A stretch of 32,514 nt of DNA from positions 1-32,514 of the forward strand of contig JAMQCK010000268.1 of the NCBI GenBank assembly GCA_024196135.1. Reading direction: 5' to 3'. Under the pieces are notes generated by a model, which ran no database searches, was not told the DNA's origin, and worked only from the letters and a program-made list of their open reading frames with translations. The translations under genes were made by a program, and so were the position numbers. This DNA is from Pleurotus ostreatus/Saccharomyces cerevisiae fusant. Lineage: Eukaryota; Opisthokonta. Below are positions 20,629 to 31,642 of this stretch, piece after piece (the first letter of the stretch is position 1; the number at the start of each line of letters is the position of its first letter).

Positions 20629-23116
20629 TCAGTCAGACCCTTTCAAACCCCTCGTAGCTTCCAACTCTCCCTTCAACTTATCCCTCTCCCTCTCCACATC
20701 CTCAAGCCTCATCCTCATCTTCTCAAACTGATACCGACACCCCGCCAACGCAGCCCGCGCCCCCGCCGCCAGCCGCCGCGAGAACAGCAGCTCCTCGCCC
20801 AGGTCCGCGACGTTGTCCTCCGCGGCGGCGAGGACGCTCCTGAACTGTGCCCGGTCGTTCGCTAGCTCGGCCATGTTCGCTTCCAGCTCTGCCACGTTCG
20901 CCTCCAGCCGAGCTACCTCCTTCGCCGATTCCTCCTCCTGCTCTGCCGCGTTCGCCTGCAACACCGCCACCTGCCTCTCCAGCTGCTGCGCGTAGGACCG
21001 GGGCACGAGCGGCTCCCCGGTAGCAGCTTCGCCTGGTTCGTCAGCGTGGGCTTCGACTACCTCGTCAGCATGGGCTTCGACTACCTCGTCAGCATGGGCT
21101 TCGACTACCTCGACAGCGCGGGCTTCGACTACCTCGTCAGCGTGGGCGTCGACTGGCTCTGCGTGGGCTTCGACAAGCTCCTCCGCGCGTGCCTCGACTA
21201 CCTTGTCAGCGCGGCCCTCAACTACCTCGTCGGCGGGGGCCTCGATAAGCCGGGCTGCACGACCTGCGACTAGCTCGCCTATAGCTTGGTCCAGCTCGGC
21301 CGCGAAGGCATCCACCAGCTCCTTCGTGCGAGCGTCGATGAGCTCCTTCGTACGAGCTGCGACTAGCTCGTCCGCAGGTCGCGGCGCGATCGACTCGTCC
21401 ATAGGCTCCTCGACAGCCATCTCCTCCCCAATCTCCTCCCCTAGAGGCTCCACACTGACAGGCGGGTCCACGCTGATAGGCGGACTGGCCCGCGCCCCCA
21501 CCCCCACCGGCCGCCTCCAATCCCCCAACCTCGGATCCTTCGAGAACGGCACCCGCGCCGCAGGCAGGCGGCACACAGCCTCATCGACGTCGTACGGCGG
21601 GTTGAAGGGGCCCACGTATGTTGGCTGGGGGGTCGGGAGGCGTGTCTGGCGAGAGTCATGCACCCGCGTCGCCCTCAGATCCCTCGCCGTCGGATCCTCA
21701 TGCCTCACAGGCGTCTTGGGCATCAACCTCGCGCTCGGATCCTCGCCCCTGCCTCCTCTCACCGTCTCCCGCCACCGGGAGATGCACTCGTACCACGGCG
21801 GGGCCTCCTCCCTCGCCCGCAACGTGTGCTCGATGACCTCCGCCGGCGTGAGCGGGGTGAAGGGGTCCGGGGACGATGATCTGGAGGGGCCACCGCCAGG
21901 TGTAGAGCGCTCATCTCCAGCCACACGCCCCGCGCCTCCAGCCACACGCCCCGCGCCTCCAGCCACACGCCCCGCACCTCCAGTCACACGCCCCGCCCCT
22001 CCTCCCACCCGCGCCTCCCTCACCACATCCGGCACCAGCTCCGGCACCCGCACCGGCGGCGACGACACCCGAATCGGATATACGCGCGGGATCTCTGGGT
22101 ACTCCCCTGGGTACGCCTCCCTAAGCGCGTCGGCGTCCATCCGTTCCGTGGGCGTGGGGGTGGCGGCGAAGGCGTCGTAGTAGTGGGGCGTCGCGGCGAA
22201 GGCGTCGTCGTAGTGGGGGGTGGGAGCTTGATCCTGGACGGCGCCGCCCTGCACTGGCTCTGGTTGGGCAGGCTGGGGGGCGTGAGGGTGGGCGGGCTCG
22301 TGTGGTTGGGGAGCGGACTCGTGAGGTTGAGGGGCGGGTGCATAGGGATGGGCGGCGGCTGGAGGGGGTCCAAAAGCCGGGTATGGAGGATAGTAAACAG
22401 GGTTAGGAGCTGGGTAGCTGGAAAGGGCGGCTAGGTATCCGGGAAGAGGAGCTGGGTAGCCGGGAAGGGGAGGCGGGCAGGCGAGAGGAGGGAGCGCGCC
22501 AGGAACTGGAGGAGCAGGGTATCCCCCAGGAAAAGCAGTATAGTACCCGCCCATCAGGCAGGCTTCAAAAGATGCGACTGCTGCATTCAGATAGACTGGT
22601 AAGCAATCAGTAACAGGCCTTGTGCCACAAGCCGAGTGAGACACGCACAGTTGCTAGGACCAGCAAGCGGTGGTTGAGGATACACGGGCGCGAATATGCC
22701 GTACCCGGTGGGAGGGTAAGACTGTTCAGTACTGGGGTATACTAGCATATGTTCATCAGTATGGGCGGCTCGTCACAAGCAAATCGACACGACGACGCAC
22801 TCTGTGTGAAGTAGTCCACGGGCATGACGGGATCGTCGTCGGCGTCCTGAGGGCCTTGAAGCTCTGCATCGCCGGTCAGTACTCTCCGATGCGCCGAATG
22901 CCAGAACGCACCATGAGACGGTCCGGGCACCGGCGAGCCATCTAGGTTGCGCCTGAGCGCATTCGTGGGCATCCCCCGACCGTGACCGGACGGCGGGGTT
23001 GTGCGTTGCGACGACAGCGGGGGCGAGCGTGAGCGCGGGCGCTTGACGGACGGTCCCGGTAAATCGTCGTCGGCGCGGCGCTTGAGGTGAGCACGGTGGT
23101 TGGCGGAAGAGGCCAT
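20629..23116 (-). CDS. OrfB: orphan disordered coiled-coil protein
   Basis: Not a recognised family; 791 aa. Exons: 23116-22801, 22741-22649, 22595-20629; introns are 59 and 53 nt, both phase 1 as in OrfA and OrfC. The head has a bipartite basic motif (LKRRA, then KRPRSRSP) suggesting nuclear import. A Pro/Tyr/Ala-rich region follows (GGYPAPP, GYPAPLPGY), then GRVAGGA repeats. Next is a VVEAHADE repeat block, and last a C-terminal coiled coil of about 100 residues with leucine heptads (QLERQVAVLQ, then VARLEANVAELEANMAEL). No enzyme motif or membrane segment is seen. It shares its plan with OrfA and OrfC, but sequence similarity outside composition is weak, so true homology is less certain than for A versus C. 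Confidence 0.7.
21041..21160 (-). repeat. 24-nt tandem repeats encoding VVEAHADE
   Basis: Five 24-nt units with few differences, then decayed copies to about 21250, inside the OrfB reading frame. The eight-residue Ala/Glu-rich unit is compatible with helix. The near identity of the middle units suggests recent expansion. Confidence 0.85.
21915..21998 (-). repeat. 21-nt tandem repeats encoding GRVAGGA
   Basis: Four almost identical 21-nt units (CTCCAGCCACACGCCCCGCGC on the plus strand) inside OrfB give a flexible Gly/Arg/Ala segment of RGG-like character. Confidence 0.85.
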
Positions 23117-23862
23117 GGCTAGCGTCTGAGGCAATGCCGAGAGTACAGTGCGGGTCGTTGAAGTGCTAAGTAGCTCTGAGAGCGGTCGACCGAAGGGAGG
23201 AGTGGCGGTAAGAAACAACTGATGAAGCAGGACCGTGCACCCAGGCGCGCTTTGTAGCCCGCCGTCGCGGTGCCGCCGGATCACACGAGGCCGGTATTGA
23301 CCTATACACGCGGGGCTAAGCACGCCGGGCGCTGGTCAACGCGTGCCGCCAATCTCTTTGTTCAAGATTAAAGAAGGCGCTGTTGTTTCCCAAAAAGGCG
23401 TGGCCTTCCCACGTTATGCATGTAGCGTGGCGCTGGTCCTTTCACGAACCCTAGGTCGTGGCTCAGGAAGTTAGGTCCTCGCTGCGTGCGCATGTTCCAA
23501 AACATGATAGAAGCGTACGGATCTCTTTGAGGAAGATGAGATTGAGATCAGTCGAAAGACAATTAGGCTTGGGCTGTGCGCACGTACAGGGTGTAGGTCA
23601 TGATTCTGGCGCACGTTGCTCCTGTTATTGAGGTGCACTTGAGCAACCCAACAGCCGGTGCATGGTATACTTTAAAAGGTAGCCTTTGACGAGGCATGCC
23701 TTCTGAGAAGCCACGAGCAGTCAGCATGTTCTCGAACAACGCACCGTCTAGCGAATCAACTCGGAGTGAACACTACAGAGACGCCATCCTGTGGCAGAAG
23801 GCCCTGATGTTGATATAGCGCATGAAGATGTGAGGACATAGAATACAAGCGGAGTGTACAGT
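23117..23862. promoter_or_regulatory. OrfB upstream region
   Basis: About 745 nt between the OrfB start and the cwc15 stop, both on the minus strand. It carries one AAAGACAAT element at 23555-23563, here in the opposite orientation relative to its gene. No coding frame is supported. Confidence 0.45.
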
Positions 23863-24919
23863 CTACTTGATGAACTTTGCCATGAACTTCCTGTAAGGCA
23901 ATGAGCTATGAGGCGCAGACAAAATATCAAGAGCACGCACTTGTGGAACTCTGTCCGCAAAAGATCGTTCACGAAGCCCCGGTCATTCTTATCCCTAGTA
24001 TCCATAGCCTGGTTCTTGAAGATCAAGTCTGCAAGCACAGTCAGTTCGGCCGCCCATCCTTCGACAAGTGGCCACCACGCACCGTCATCCCACCTCCGCT
24101 TGACCGCGAACGAGCCCGGCGCGGTCGTGTTGAGGCCCTGCGGCTGCTGCTGGCCAAGCGCGGCCGCGAGGTTGAGCAAAGGGTTCGCGGTCGCGATTTC
24201 CGCCTCGCGCGCGACCGCGTCCGTTGCGCTCTGCTCGCGCTCCTGCCGCGCCTTCTCCTCCGCGCGCTCCCGCTTGATCTTCTCGAGCTCGCGCAGCAGT
24301 TCGTCTGTGTCGTCCTCGTCTTCGTCTTCGTCACTGTACCCATATTAGCCCTCGCATACCTCACTCCAGAACACAAGACCACGTACCTATCGTCCTCCTC
24401 ATCCTCCTCCGCGTCGCCCACCTTCGACTTCTTCTCCCCTTCCTCACCCTCCTCTTCCTCATCGTCGCTATCCTTGTCCGCCTCCAGTGCCTCCTGCAGC
24501 AGCTTTCGTCGCTTGTTCGACTCTTCGTCTTGCCCGGACTCGCTCGTGCCGCTCTCGATCGCCAGCGGTGGCTTCCCCTCCGCCTTGCGCTTCTTGTTCT
24601 TCGCCTCGAGCTCTGCGGCAAAGAGCTCCGCGCGCAAGTCGCGCTTCTTCACCTCGTCTTGGGAGGTCTGGCCGGCTTGACTGAAGGTACGTGATTAGCA
24701 CAGGCGCGGGCAAGCAAGCAAGCAAAGTTGGGAGGGGACGGCGCGGTGACGGTTCGCGCGCGCGAAAAGTGAATGGTACAAGCAGAGTGTAGATAGCGTT
24801 GCTTACCGGAACTTCAGCTTCGTATGCGACGCCATGTCGCGTACGGAGAACTGCCGGGAAACACCCTTCACATCCTTCGCCTGCGCGGGGTCCCATGTCG
24901 GTCTGTGAGCGGTGGACAT
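23863..24919 (-). CDS. cwc15: Pre-mRNA-splicing factor Cwc15 (Cwf15)
   Basis: Cwc15/Cwf15 family, 257 aa, a core component of the Prp19/CDC5-associated complex that stabilises the catalytic spliceosome in the nucleus. Exons: 24919-24807, 24680-24387, 24333-24083, 24028-23941, 23890-23863. The first intron is 126 nt, the others 50-54 nt; the last exon has only 28 nt. The N-terminus ([10 protein letters not shown], then [20 protein letters not shown]) and the C-terminus (FKNQA, then [20 protein letters not shown]) are the family's conserved ends. The middle is acidic (DEDEDEDD) and then a charged helix. Single-copy housekeeping gene, complete, divergent from the pseudouridine synthase. Confidence 0.95.
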
Positions 24920-25319
24920 GGTGTACTATAGGTTTGCAAGGGACAAATTGAGGTCGTTCCGGTATGAAGATGGGTTTGCGAGCAAGGAAATGAGCGGACG
25001 GCAGGATGTGAGCGCGGAAAGCAAGGGAACCAAGATGTTCGTGTGGCGTCCCGCAATGCGCCTCGGCGTTTGCCGATCGTTCACTCCAGCCATGCTGAGC
25101 GGTATAGGCTACTTGTTCTCGACTTCCAAGGGCGCGAGCCCAGCCTAATTCTCTCTCTTACTCTTTTGGCATCTGTCGAATATTTTCGCTGCTGCTCCCT
25201 CCTTTACTGTCATCTTCCGTGACCTTGGATAGCTGCAGTGATCGTCCTCGAGCCCCCACGACAATTTGCGCGCCACCATTCGCGCATTCTTCCGCCCGCC
25301 CAAGCTCTGCGCCCCGCGC
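24920..25319. promoter_or_regulatory. Divergent promoter region, cwc15/pseudouridine synthase
   Basis: About 400 nt between two divergent RNA-metabolism genes. No TATA box is evident, as expected for housekeeping promoters. A pyrimidine-rich stretch (about 25148-25215) precedes the synthase. Confidence 0.5.
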
Positions 25320-27888
25320 ATGAGCAACGAGGAGAAACTCCGACAGCTCAAAGCCGCCGACAAAAGCCTCCCCAAGCTGATCGCCTCCCGCCGGGTCGTC
25401 CTTCCCCCCATCCGGCTCACCCCACACCGCGTCTTCCGCCAGAACGTCACGAGCCTTGTCGTCAGCGCGATGGCCGGCACCGAGGGCGCGGTCAATACGC
25501 GCAATATCAGCACGACGCCTGGGCTGAAGAAGATCAAGCCATATTGGTACCCGTTTTGCACGATGGCGAAGGAGAGGTGGATCGGGCGCGAAATTTTGGA
25601 GGTCGTGTCGACGGAGTTTAGGGATAGGAGCATGGAGTTCTATGTGCGTGCTATACCCGTTGAGCTTGTGCGTCGAGCTGACAGAACGAGCGCAGAGATA
25701 TGCCCTCGAGAGCGGCGTCACGACTATCAACGGCAAAGTGGCGCGCCCGGACACGATCATACGGAATGGCGATCGCATAGAGTGCGTCTGCGCTTCTGTC
25801 CTGCTCCATGTCTTCTAACCCCCTCAGAAACGTCGTCCACCGCCACGAGCCCCCCGTCACCTCCACGCCCGTCCGCGTCCTCTTGCACGACACCGAGCGC
25901 GGCTTCATCGTCGTCAACAAGCCTGGCAGCATCGTTCGTCCGTCGCGCTCCTGCCCCCTACCGCTCCCTCACTCAACTTCCCTCCGCAGCCCGTGCACGC
26001 GGCGGGTAGATACAACCGCAACTCGCTCATCCACATCCTCATGCACGAGATGGGGTTCAAGAAGGTCTACAGTGCGTAGAAATGCTGCTGGCACCCGATT
26101 TGGACATCATGCTGACGCTCTGACAGCGGTGAACAGACTAGATCGTCTGACCTCGGGACTCATGATCATCCCCTTGAACGCGGATCTGGCGCGTAGTCTC
26201 ACGAAGGAGTTTATCGAGGGCAGCGTGCGCAAGGAATACGTCGCGCGCGTGAAGGGGAATTTCCCAGAGTAAGACCTTTCCCTCTGGCTCGTGTCTTCTC
26301 TCATCGTGTTCCAGCGGCGAAGTAGTCTGCGAGGAGCCACTGCTTACCGTTGATCGTCAAATGGGCCTGAACATCGTCCACCCTGAAGGACGGGTGAGTT
26401 GACTGAGGATGTACTCCCACACACCGAGCTTATTCTCTTATAGCCAGCAAAAACGATCTTCAACAAAATTCGCTACGATCCGCACACCAACAGTAGCGTC
26501 GTACATTGTGAGTCGACATCCACATATCGCTCAGGACCCTCATCTCACCTTACCCCACAGGCAAACCATACACCGGACGCTGTAAGCATCTGCCTCTACC
26601 TATCCGCACCCTCAACCCTACCCTCCCTTCCCTATCCACCTTCCCTATCCACCTTCCCTTACCTTCCAATGACTTACCAACCAACCCTCCTCCAGCCCAC
26701 CAACTCCGCGTCCACCTCCAATACCTCGGCTTCCCCATCGCCAACGACCCGGTCTACTCCTCCGAGAAGGTCTGGGGCAAGAAGCTTGGCGAGGGCGGGA
26801 TCGACACGAGGCCGAGCGACGCGCGCGCGGCGCCCGCGCCGCCGGAGCATCTGAGGGCGTTCACGGAGAGTGTGGGGAGTCCGGAGAGTTTGGCGGGGGT
26901 GTATGGGGGTAATGGGGAAGTGCACGGGAGCGCTGCGGAGGTTCGAGAGCAGGAGAAGGTTCATGGGCAGGAGAAGGTGCACGGGCCGGCGACGTTCTCC
27001 GACGCGATGACTGCGGTCTCCGCTGCCTCTGCGGCAGCAAAGGTCGGGGGGAACGGAGCCGTATCTGAAGAGAATGCAAGTGCGGATGCGAAGGCCGCGC
27101 GCAAGCTCCTCCCTCGCGAAACTGGCGAGGATATCGGGATGGGGTCACCGGTGCCCTTGTCGAGCGAGGCGATCACGGTAATAACGAATCTGCGAAATAT
27201 GAAGGTGGGTGGATGGTTGGCGATCACCGTTCCCGCCCTAACATCACTACTTCAGGACGAGGACGAGGACTGGGGCCGCTGGCGCGACGTCGTGTTCCGC
27301 GCGAAGGGGAAGTTGGTGCCCGGTTATGTGCCGGAGCCGGATAAGAAGCTGCCGCCGCATCGGAAGGATAGAGGGGGGAAGAAGAAAAACAAGAATGCGC
27401 CTGTGGTGGCTGAGGAGGCGGCGACGCCTGCGTCAAATGGAACGACACTCGCAGAGCAGACGTCTGCAACGGCGACAGAGTCGACGAGCGCAGGTCAAGC
27501 AAATGTGCCGGACATTGCAGGCGCTGATACCGTGCTCAACGGCGAGGCCGTCGGCGCTCCTCCTACCGTATCCTCGACCGACTCGACCACGCAAGAGCCA
27601 ACACCCGAATCCTCCGAACCACCACTCCCCGCGGACCAACTGTCCACGACCGACGTAACCGCCACCAACCCGCCCCTCGCCCCGGGCGCCAAAGTCATGC
27701 TCGACGACTCGCTCTACTGCGCCGAGTGCTACCTGCCCCTGCACCCCGACCCGAAGCCCGAGGCGCTCTACATCTTCCTGCACGCGCTGCGGTACACGAC
27801 GAGCCTCGGGACGTTCGAGACGGAGATGCCCGAGTGGGCGGCGGAGGACTTTGAGTGGGACCAGAAGGCGGTGGGGTCGGTGGTTTAG
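25320..27888 (+). CDS. RluA-family RNA pseudouridine synthase (Rib2/Pus9 type)
   Basis: Converts uridine to pseudouridine in RNA, most likely tRNA position 32; 681 aa from the ATG at 25320. An in-frame ATG at 25470 is an alternative start. Exons: 25320-25643, 25696-25781, 25828-25933, 25990-26071, 26127-26268, 26315-26393, 26444-26507, 26561-26581 (21 nt), 26696-27204, 27256-27888. Family blocks seen: PYWYPF...AKERW, an S4-like [13 protein letters not shown], the catalytic motif NRLDRLTSG with Asp205, then [18 protein letters not shown] and the C-terminal CAECYLPL...LHALRY. Two long low-complexity Ala/Gly/Ser/Glu inserts lie between GKKLGEGG and the C-terminal block, making it longer than yeast relatives. 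The 51-nt intron 27205-27255 has no in-frame stop. No deaminase domain is seen, unlike yeast Rib2. Confidence 0.9.
26620..26670 (+). repeat. Short CCTTCCCTATCCA repeats in a synthase intron
   Basis: About three 13-nt pyrimidine-rich copies lie inside the 114-nt intron 26582-26695, roughly doubling it relative to the 46-56 nt introns of the same gene. Confidence 0.6.
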
Positions 27889-28524
27889 ACGCGATGACAA
27901 TGTGGATCAGGTTCTATTGGCGTGGGGAGCTTCTGCGCCGGCAGTCCCCAGGGTGTTCGGTGCAAAGCCCTTCGCTGTCGTATGATCAGGTATCTACTGC
28001 TGTGGCCAGGGGCTTTGATTCGATCGACTCAGTTTTCATCCACTAATTCCTGTTCGAGCAGGATAGAGGCTTCTAAATGCAAAATATCCTGATAGATCGA
28101 TCATTGGTACAACTCCGGTCTAGTTGGACCTAGTGCAGCGACCTTCAGGTGCCGCACAATAGCTGGTGTCAAGACCAGGCGGCACGCTACCTCGCGGCAG
28201 CGGCATCCGGCAATGCAGTTTAAAGAAAGACAATAAGGAAATCTGGCGGCACATGCCGACAAGGACTACCTAACTCGGACGTCACCTTCGCCTTGACCAT
28301 CTTTCGCGTGATCCGGACAAAGGAAGCCCACGGCGCCCAATTGTTTCATACGCCGCAATCGGAACAATGGCTGATTGACGCTCGGACCCTCATGCGTGCG
28401 TTAAAGGAGCTCCCCATGTTGGGTTGGCACGCCAACTCCCCTCAATCTCCGCCTCGTCTTCCCAGGACTTCATTGAGTCCATCTACTGAACCATAATCGC
28501 CTCAATACAGATCAGCTCGCCATA
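27889..28524. promoter_or_regulatory. Synthase 3' flank and OrfC upstream region
   Basis: The 3' half (about 28225-28400) resembles the OrfA promoter. It has GAAAGACAATAAGG from 28225, a CTACCTAA...CGGACGT block, GATCCGGACAA at 28310-28320, and then CAATTGTTTC and GGAACAATGG. No coding frame is supported in the gap. Confidence 0.6.
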
Positions 28525-30481
28525 ATGGTACACTCGCACAATGGTCGTGCAGGATCGGGATCGCCCTCGAGGAAGCGCTCGAGGTCGCCGGCCAGCGAGC
28601 ACTCTCCGGACGCTCCAGGGAACAAGCGACGCTCACCCACGCCGGAGGACAGCGCAGACTCTAGTCGTAATCGTTGGGCCACTGACTTCACTCGTCTTCC
28701 CCCTCGACGTACGTGGTACCATGTTCTTCGTTGCCTTCAAAAACTCAGACCTTCGCAGGCTCTTCTCGTCGTTCACAACGGCAGCCATCACCCTCAAAGC
28801 CCTGTCCGCCCTTGCTTACCCCGAAACACCCTTCCCTTCGCAATAATCAGGGTGGCCCTTCCCCGAGTGAGTAGAGGCGATCTTGCTTGCGAGTGTTGCT
28901 TATATGGCCGTAGTCCCCAAGTTGGACCTGTCCATTTATTTTCCCACTTTGAAGGCTGGTCCCTCCTCACTGTCCGTCCGTGCCCCGAACGCCACTCAAG
29001 AACCATCGGATAGATTTGGGCTCGCCACAGTGCCAAACACAACGCAGGTCACCACAGATCCTCAGCACCAGCGCCCGTCCCGCTCGCCGTCACCTAACAG
29101 CTCAGGCCAACGAGGCCCCACTTCACAGCGCAGCTCCGCCTCATCAGAAATTCCTCAGGCTCAGCCTGAGCGTCCCTGGATTCCCGAATCCGACCCAGTT
29201 GACCCACTGGGCGGCGTTCCTACATCTAGAGCAAACTCATCCTCTTCGCGGTCCCCTACGCCAGGTGTGCCGTCGCAGTCAGCAGCTCTGCCACTGGCAT
29301 ATCCAGGATCGCGTGGCTCAGATCGCATGTCTGCTCCTGGCTCGCCGAACGCGCCGTCTCAGTCGCTCCGTCCTCGAGAATCTGCACTCCCGCTGCCGCC
29401 TATCACCTCACTTGACTTCGAATCAACTGCGCGCCAGCGTGTCGCAGCGACTTCTCAGCAGCCTGTTGCGTCTGGTTCTCGCATCCCCCCATCCAATGCC
29501 CAACAACCTCAACGTGCGGCCTCGGCCTCACACACCGCACGGGGATCTCGACACGGATTCTCCGACCCCAGGGGGTATCAGGACGGATTGGTTGGCTGGC
29601 ATGATCGACGCAGAACTAGAGATCTACTGTCGGACCAGGTCCGCTATCTGAAAGAGCGGTGCCGAGAGCAGTGGAGACATATCGAGGAGCTTGAAAGGGA
29701 CAAGAGCGACATTCGGGAATTATGCGATCGCAGGAACGCAGAGCTTAGGGCGCAGATCGATGCTCTCAGGGCTCAGCTCGCGAACGCACAGCGGCACGAG
29801 CAAGAAGCGCATCGAGCAACGTTCGAGGCGCGGCTGGTAGCAGAAGAGCACGAACGCGCAGCGCAACAAGCGCTGCGTGACCTGGGCGAGGCCCGAGAAG
29901 AGATTGCAGCAGGACGACTCCGAGAGGAAGACTATCAAGCCGCCAACCTACGTCTTGCTGCCGGCTATCGTCGTCCCGATGCCAACCTGGACACCTCCCA
30001 AGATCGCACCTTTCGACCTGGAGAATTTTCTTCGCCTCCCAACGGCGACGGACTGGCGCCGACGACGCCGGTCGAGGCCCTTACACCGAGACAGCGCTCG
30101 CCTATCCCTGCTCGTATTCGCCCTAGGCGCACGCACACCCCTTCGCGCCCGATGCCTTCGCATCGGCCGTCTTCCCCAGGACAATCTTCGCCGACCCCCG
30201 CACAGTCAACGTCTTCCCGCCCTCGCTTTCGCGTGAGCGTACCTTCGGTCTATCAGAGCGGAAACCCTCCGGTCGTCTACGACAGCCGACGGACGAGGTC
30301 GGACGCCGAGGAGGACGCAGTCGCGACCTTCGACGGTGAAGAGTACGTCTCCGATAGCGACAAGGGTCGAAACGAGGAGGTCAGGGAGGAAGAGGATGAC
30401 GAGCTCACCGACCTCGTCAAGAAGGATGAAACGACCCCCGTCCTGTACTCTTGCGCTCGTTCCAACAGCCGGTCCGCTTGA
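28525..30481 (+). CDS. OrfC: orphan disordered coiled-coil protein, OrfA paralog
   Basis: Not a recognised family; 619 aa. Exons: 28525-28708, 28759-28866, 28914-30481; introns are 50 and 47 nt, both phase 1 at the same relative places as in OrfA. The head contains SPSRKRSRSPASEHSPD, identical to OrfA, then a second basic motif. A Ser/Pro/Gln-rich disordered region follows, then a coiled coil at about residues 337-447 (DQVRYLKERC, then RAQIDALRAQLANAQ), a basic RIRPRRTHTPSRP region, and an acidic C-terminus (EEVREEEDDELTDL). Domain order matches OrfA in shorter form. It lacks the OrfA SUMO-type tail. Probably nuclear, by inference from its basic motifs. Confidence 0.75.
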
Positions 30482-30952
30482 ATCTCTCAGTTGAAAGTTT
30501 ACTACCATCATACCCAATTCCCGGTTCTGAGTTCCGTCTTCTTAGTTTCTCCTGATTTCTCCCTTACTCACCTACTCACCGCACTAGAAAGAAGCACGTC
30601 TGACTGTAGCATACTTTGTATTCATAGTTTCAGGATGACGTGTCGTGGAATAAAGACAGCGATTCTATTCCTCGCGTGATCTTCATAGATCTTTGAATGT
30701 TGTATCTCTCATTTATGTGGAGTCTTCGAACGCACTCCCTGGTCCTCTGCACTGCATCTCTCTCTATTGTCTTCGGCCGATACGTATGGTCATTTCGGCT
30801 GCCTAGACAATAATCACGACGCGACGGTCAGACCATGGTCTGTTCTTGTTGAGACGCAACTATAAAAGGAGTCACAGGATACAACGACGACCAACTCACC
30901 CTTCTTTTCGACCATCGCCTGCGCTACTTTACCAGAACCTCACCTGCCACAC
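30482..30952 (+). promoter_or_regulatory. OrfD promoter region with TATA box
   Basis: A TATAAAAG box lies at 30861-30868, 85-92 nt before the OrfD ATG, the clearest core promoter in the window. Upstream lies an inverted pair: ATTGTCTTCGGCCGA (from 30766) facing TCGGCTGCCTAGACAAT (ending 30811). The 5' part is the OrfC 3' flank. Confidence 0.6.
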
Positions 30953-31642
30953 ATGTCGTCCTTCACCCGAGAATCACCAGCTGAGCTGGAGCGCATGCAG
31001 TTGGACTACTGGGAGGCCGCGACACAAGGTTTCCTACCTGCGCTTGCTCATGCTGCTCAGACTGCAAACCGCCTCGGGGACCAGGTCCGCATTGAACGCT
31101 ATCGCAAGATGCAAGACGAGATGCAGAATTTCTGGCGCTACACAGACCAGTGGCTATCCGTCGCCCGTCTCTATGGCTTCGATGGGGTCTATTACGACGT
31201 CCTCCACTGGCGGCGGCCCGTTCTGCTATGGGCGAACACCATGATCGGTAATCTGCAAGCCGATATGGCACAGATGGCGCGAGGAGGTGACCAGCAGAAA
31301 CTTGCCGGGGAACAGATCTCTGCTTTGCGCAAGGGAATGGAGCCGTCCGGGTTCATTCTGCATGACGCTAGAAGCGGCGAAATCACTCTGCGCTTCCCGA
31401 ATCAGGCAGATATACTAGCCGTGCTCCAGGACCTTCAGGAGGCGCGCCAGGACCTTCAGGAGACGCGCAAGGCCCTTGAGGAGACGCATAGGGTGCGGGC
31501 TAAGCAGAGGATAAATCTCGCCAGGCTTGAAGCGGAAAACGCCGCGTTGGTCGCAGAACACAAGAAACAGAAGGCGAGGGAGGTCGAGATGGAGGCTCTT
31601 CGTCAGAGGCTAGAACATCAGACGCTTAACGATGAGGCGTGA
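30953..31642 (+). CDS. OrfD: orphan helical protein, first tandem copy
   Basis: Not a recognised family; 229 aa in one exon, unlike its intron-rich neighbours. The N-terminal part of about 130 residues is predicted helical and shared with OrfE. Aligned landmarks are GFLPAL, LGDQ, then MQNFWRYTDQW and ARLYGF in OrfD, against GLLPAL, LGDH, IHNFWAHTDYW and ARQYGY in OrfE. The C-terminal 90 residues form a coiled coil with a short internal repeat (DLQEARQ, DLQETRK, ALEETHR) and basic patches (KKQKAR). No signal peptide, membrane helix or enzyme motif is seen. Preceded by a good TATA box. Its position beside OrfA-C and its coiled coil suggest possible partnership; that is inference. Confidence 0.8.
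   Translation: MSSFTRESPAELERMQLDYWEAATQGFLPALAHAAQTANRLGDQVRIERYRKMQDEMQNFWRYTDQWLSVARLYGFDGVYYDVLHWRRPVLLWANTMIGNLQADMAQMARGGDQQKLAGEQISALRKGMEPSGFILHDARSGEITLRFPNQADILAVLQDLQEARQDLQETRKALEETHRVRAKQRINLARLEAENAALVAEHKKQKAREVEMEALRQRLEHQTLNDEA

Noticed and set aside
21203..22180. 325-codon plus-strand frame opposite OrfB
   Set aside because: Antisense shadow with low-complexity Ser/Ala/Pro content; no start or splice support.
25266..25319. Upstream extension of the pseudouridine synthase (mitochondrial-presequence-like)
   Set aside because: It would begin at TTG; the first in-frame ATG after the stop at 25239 is 25320.
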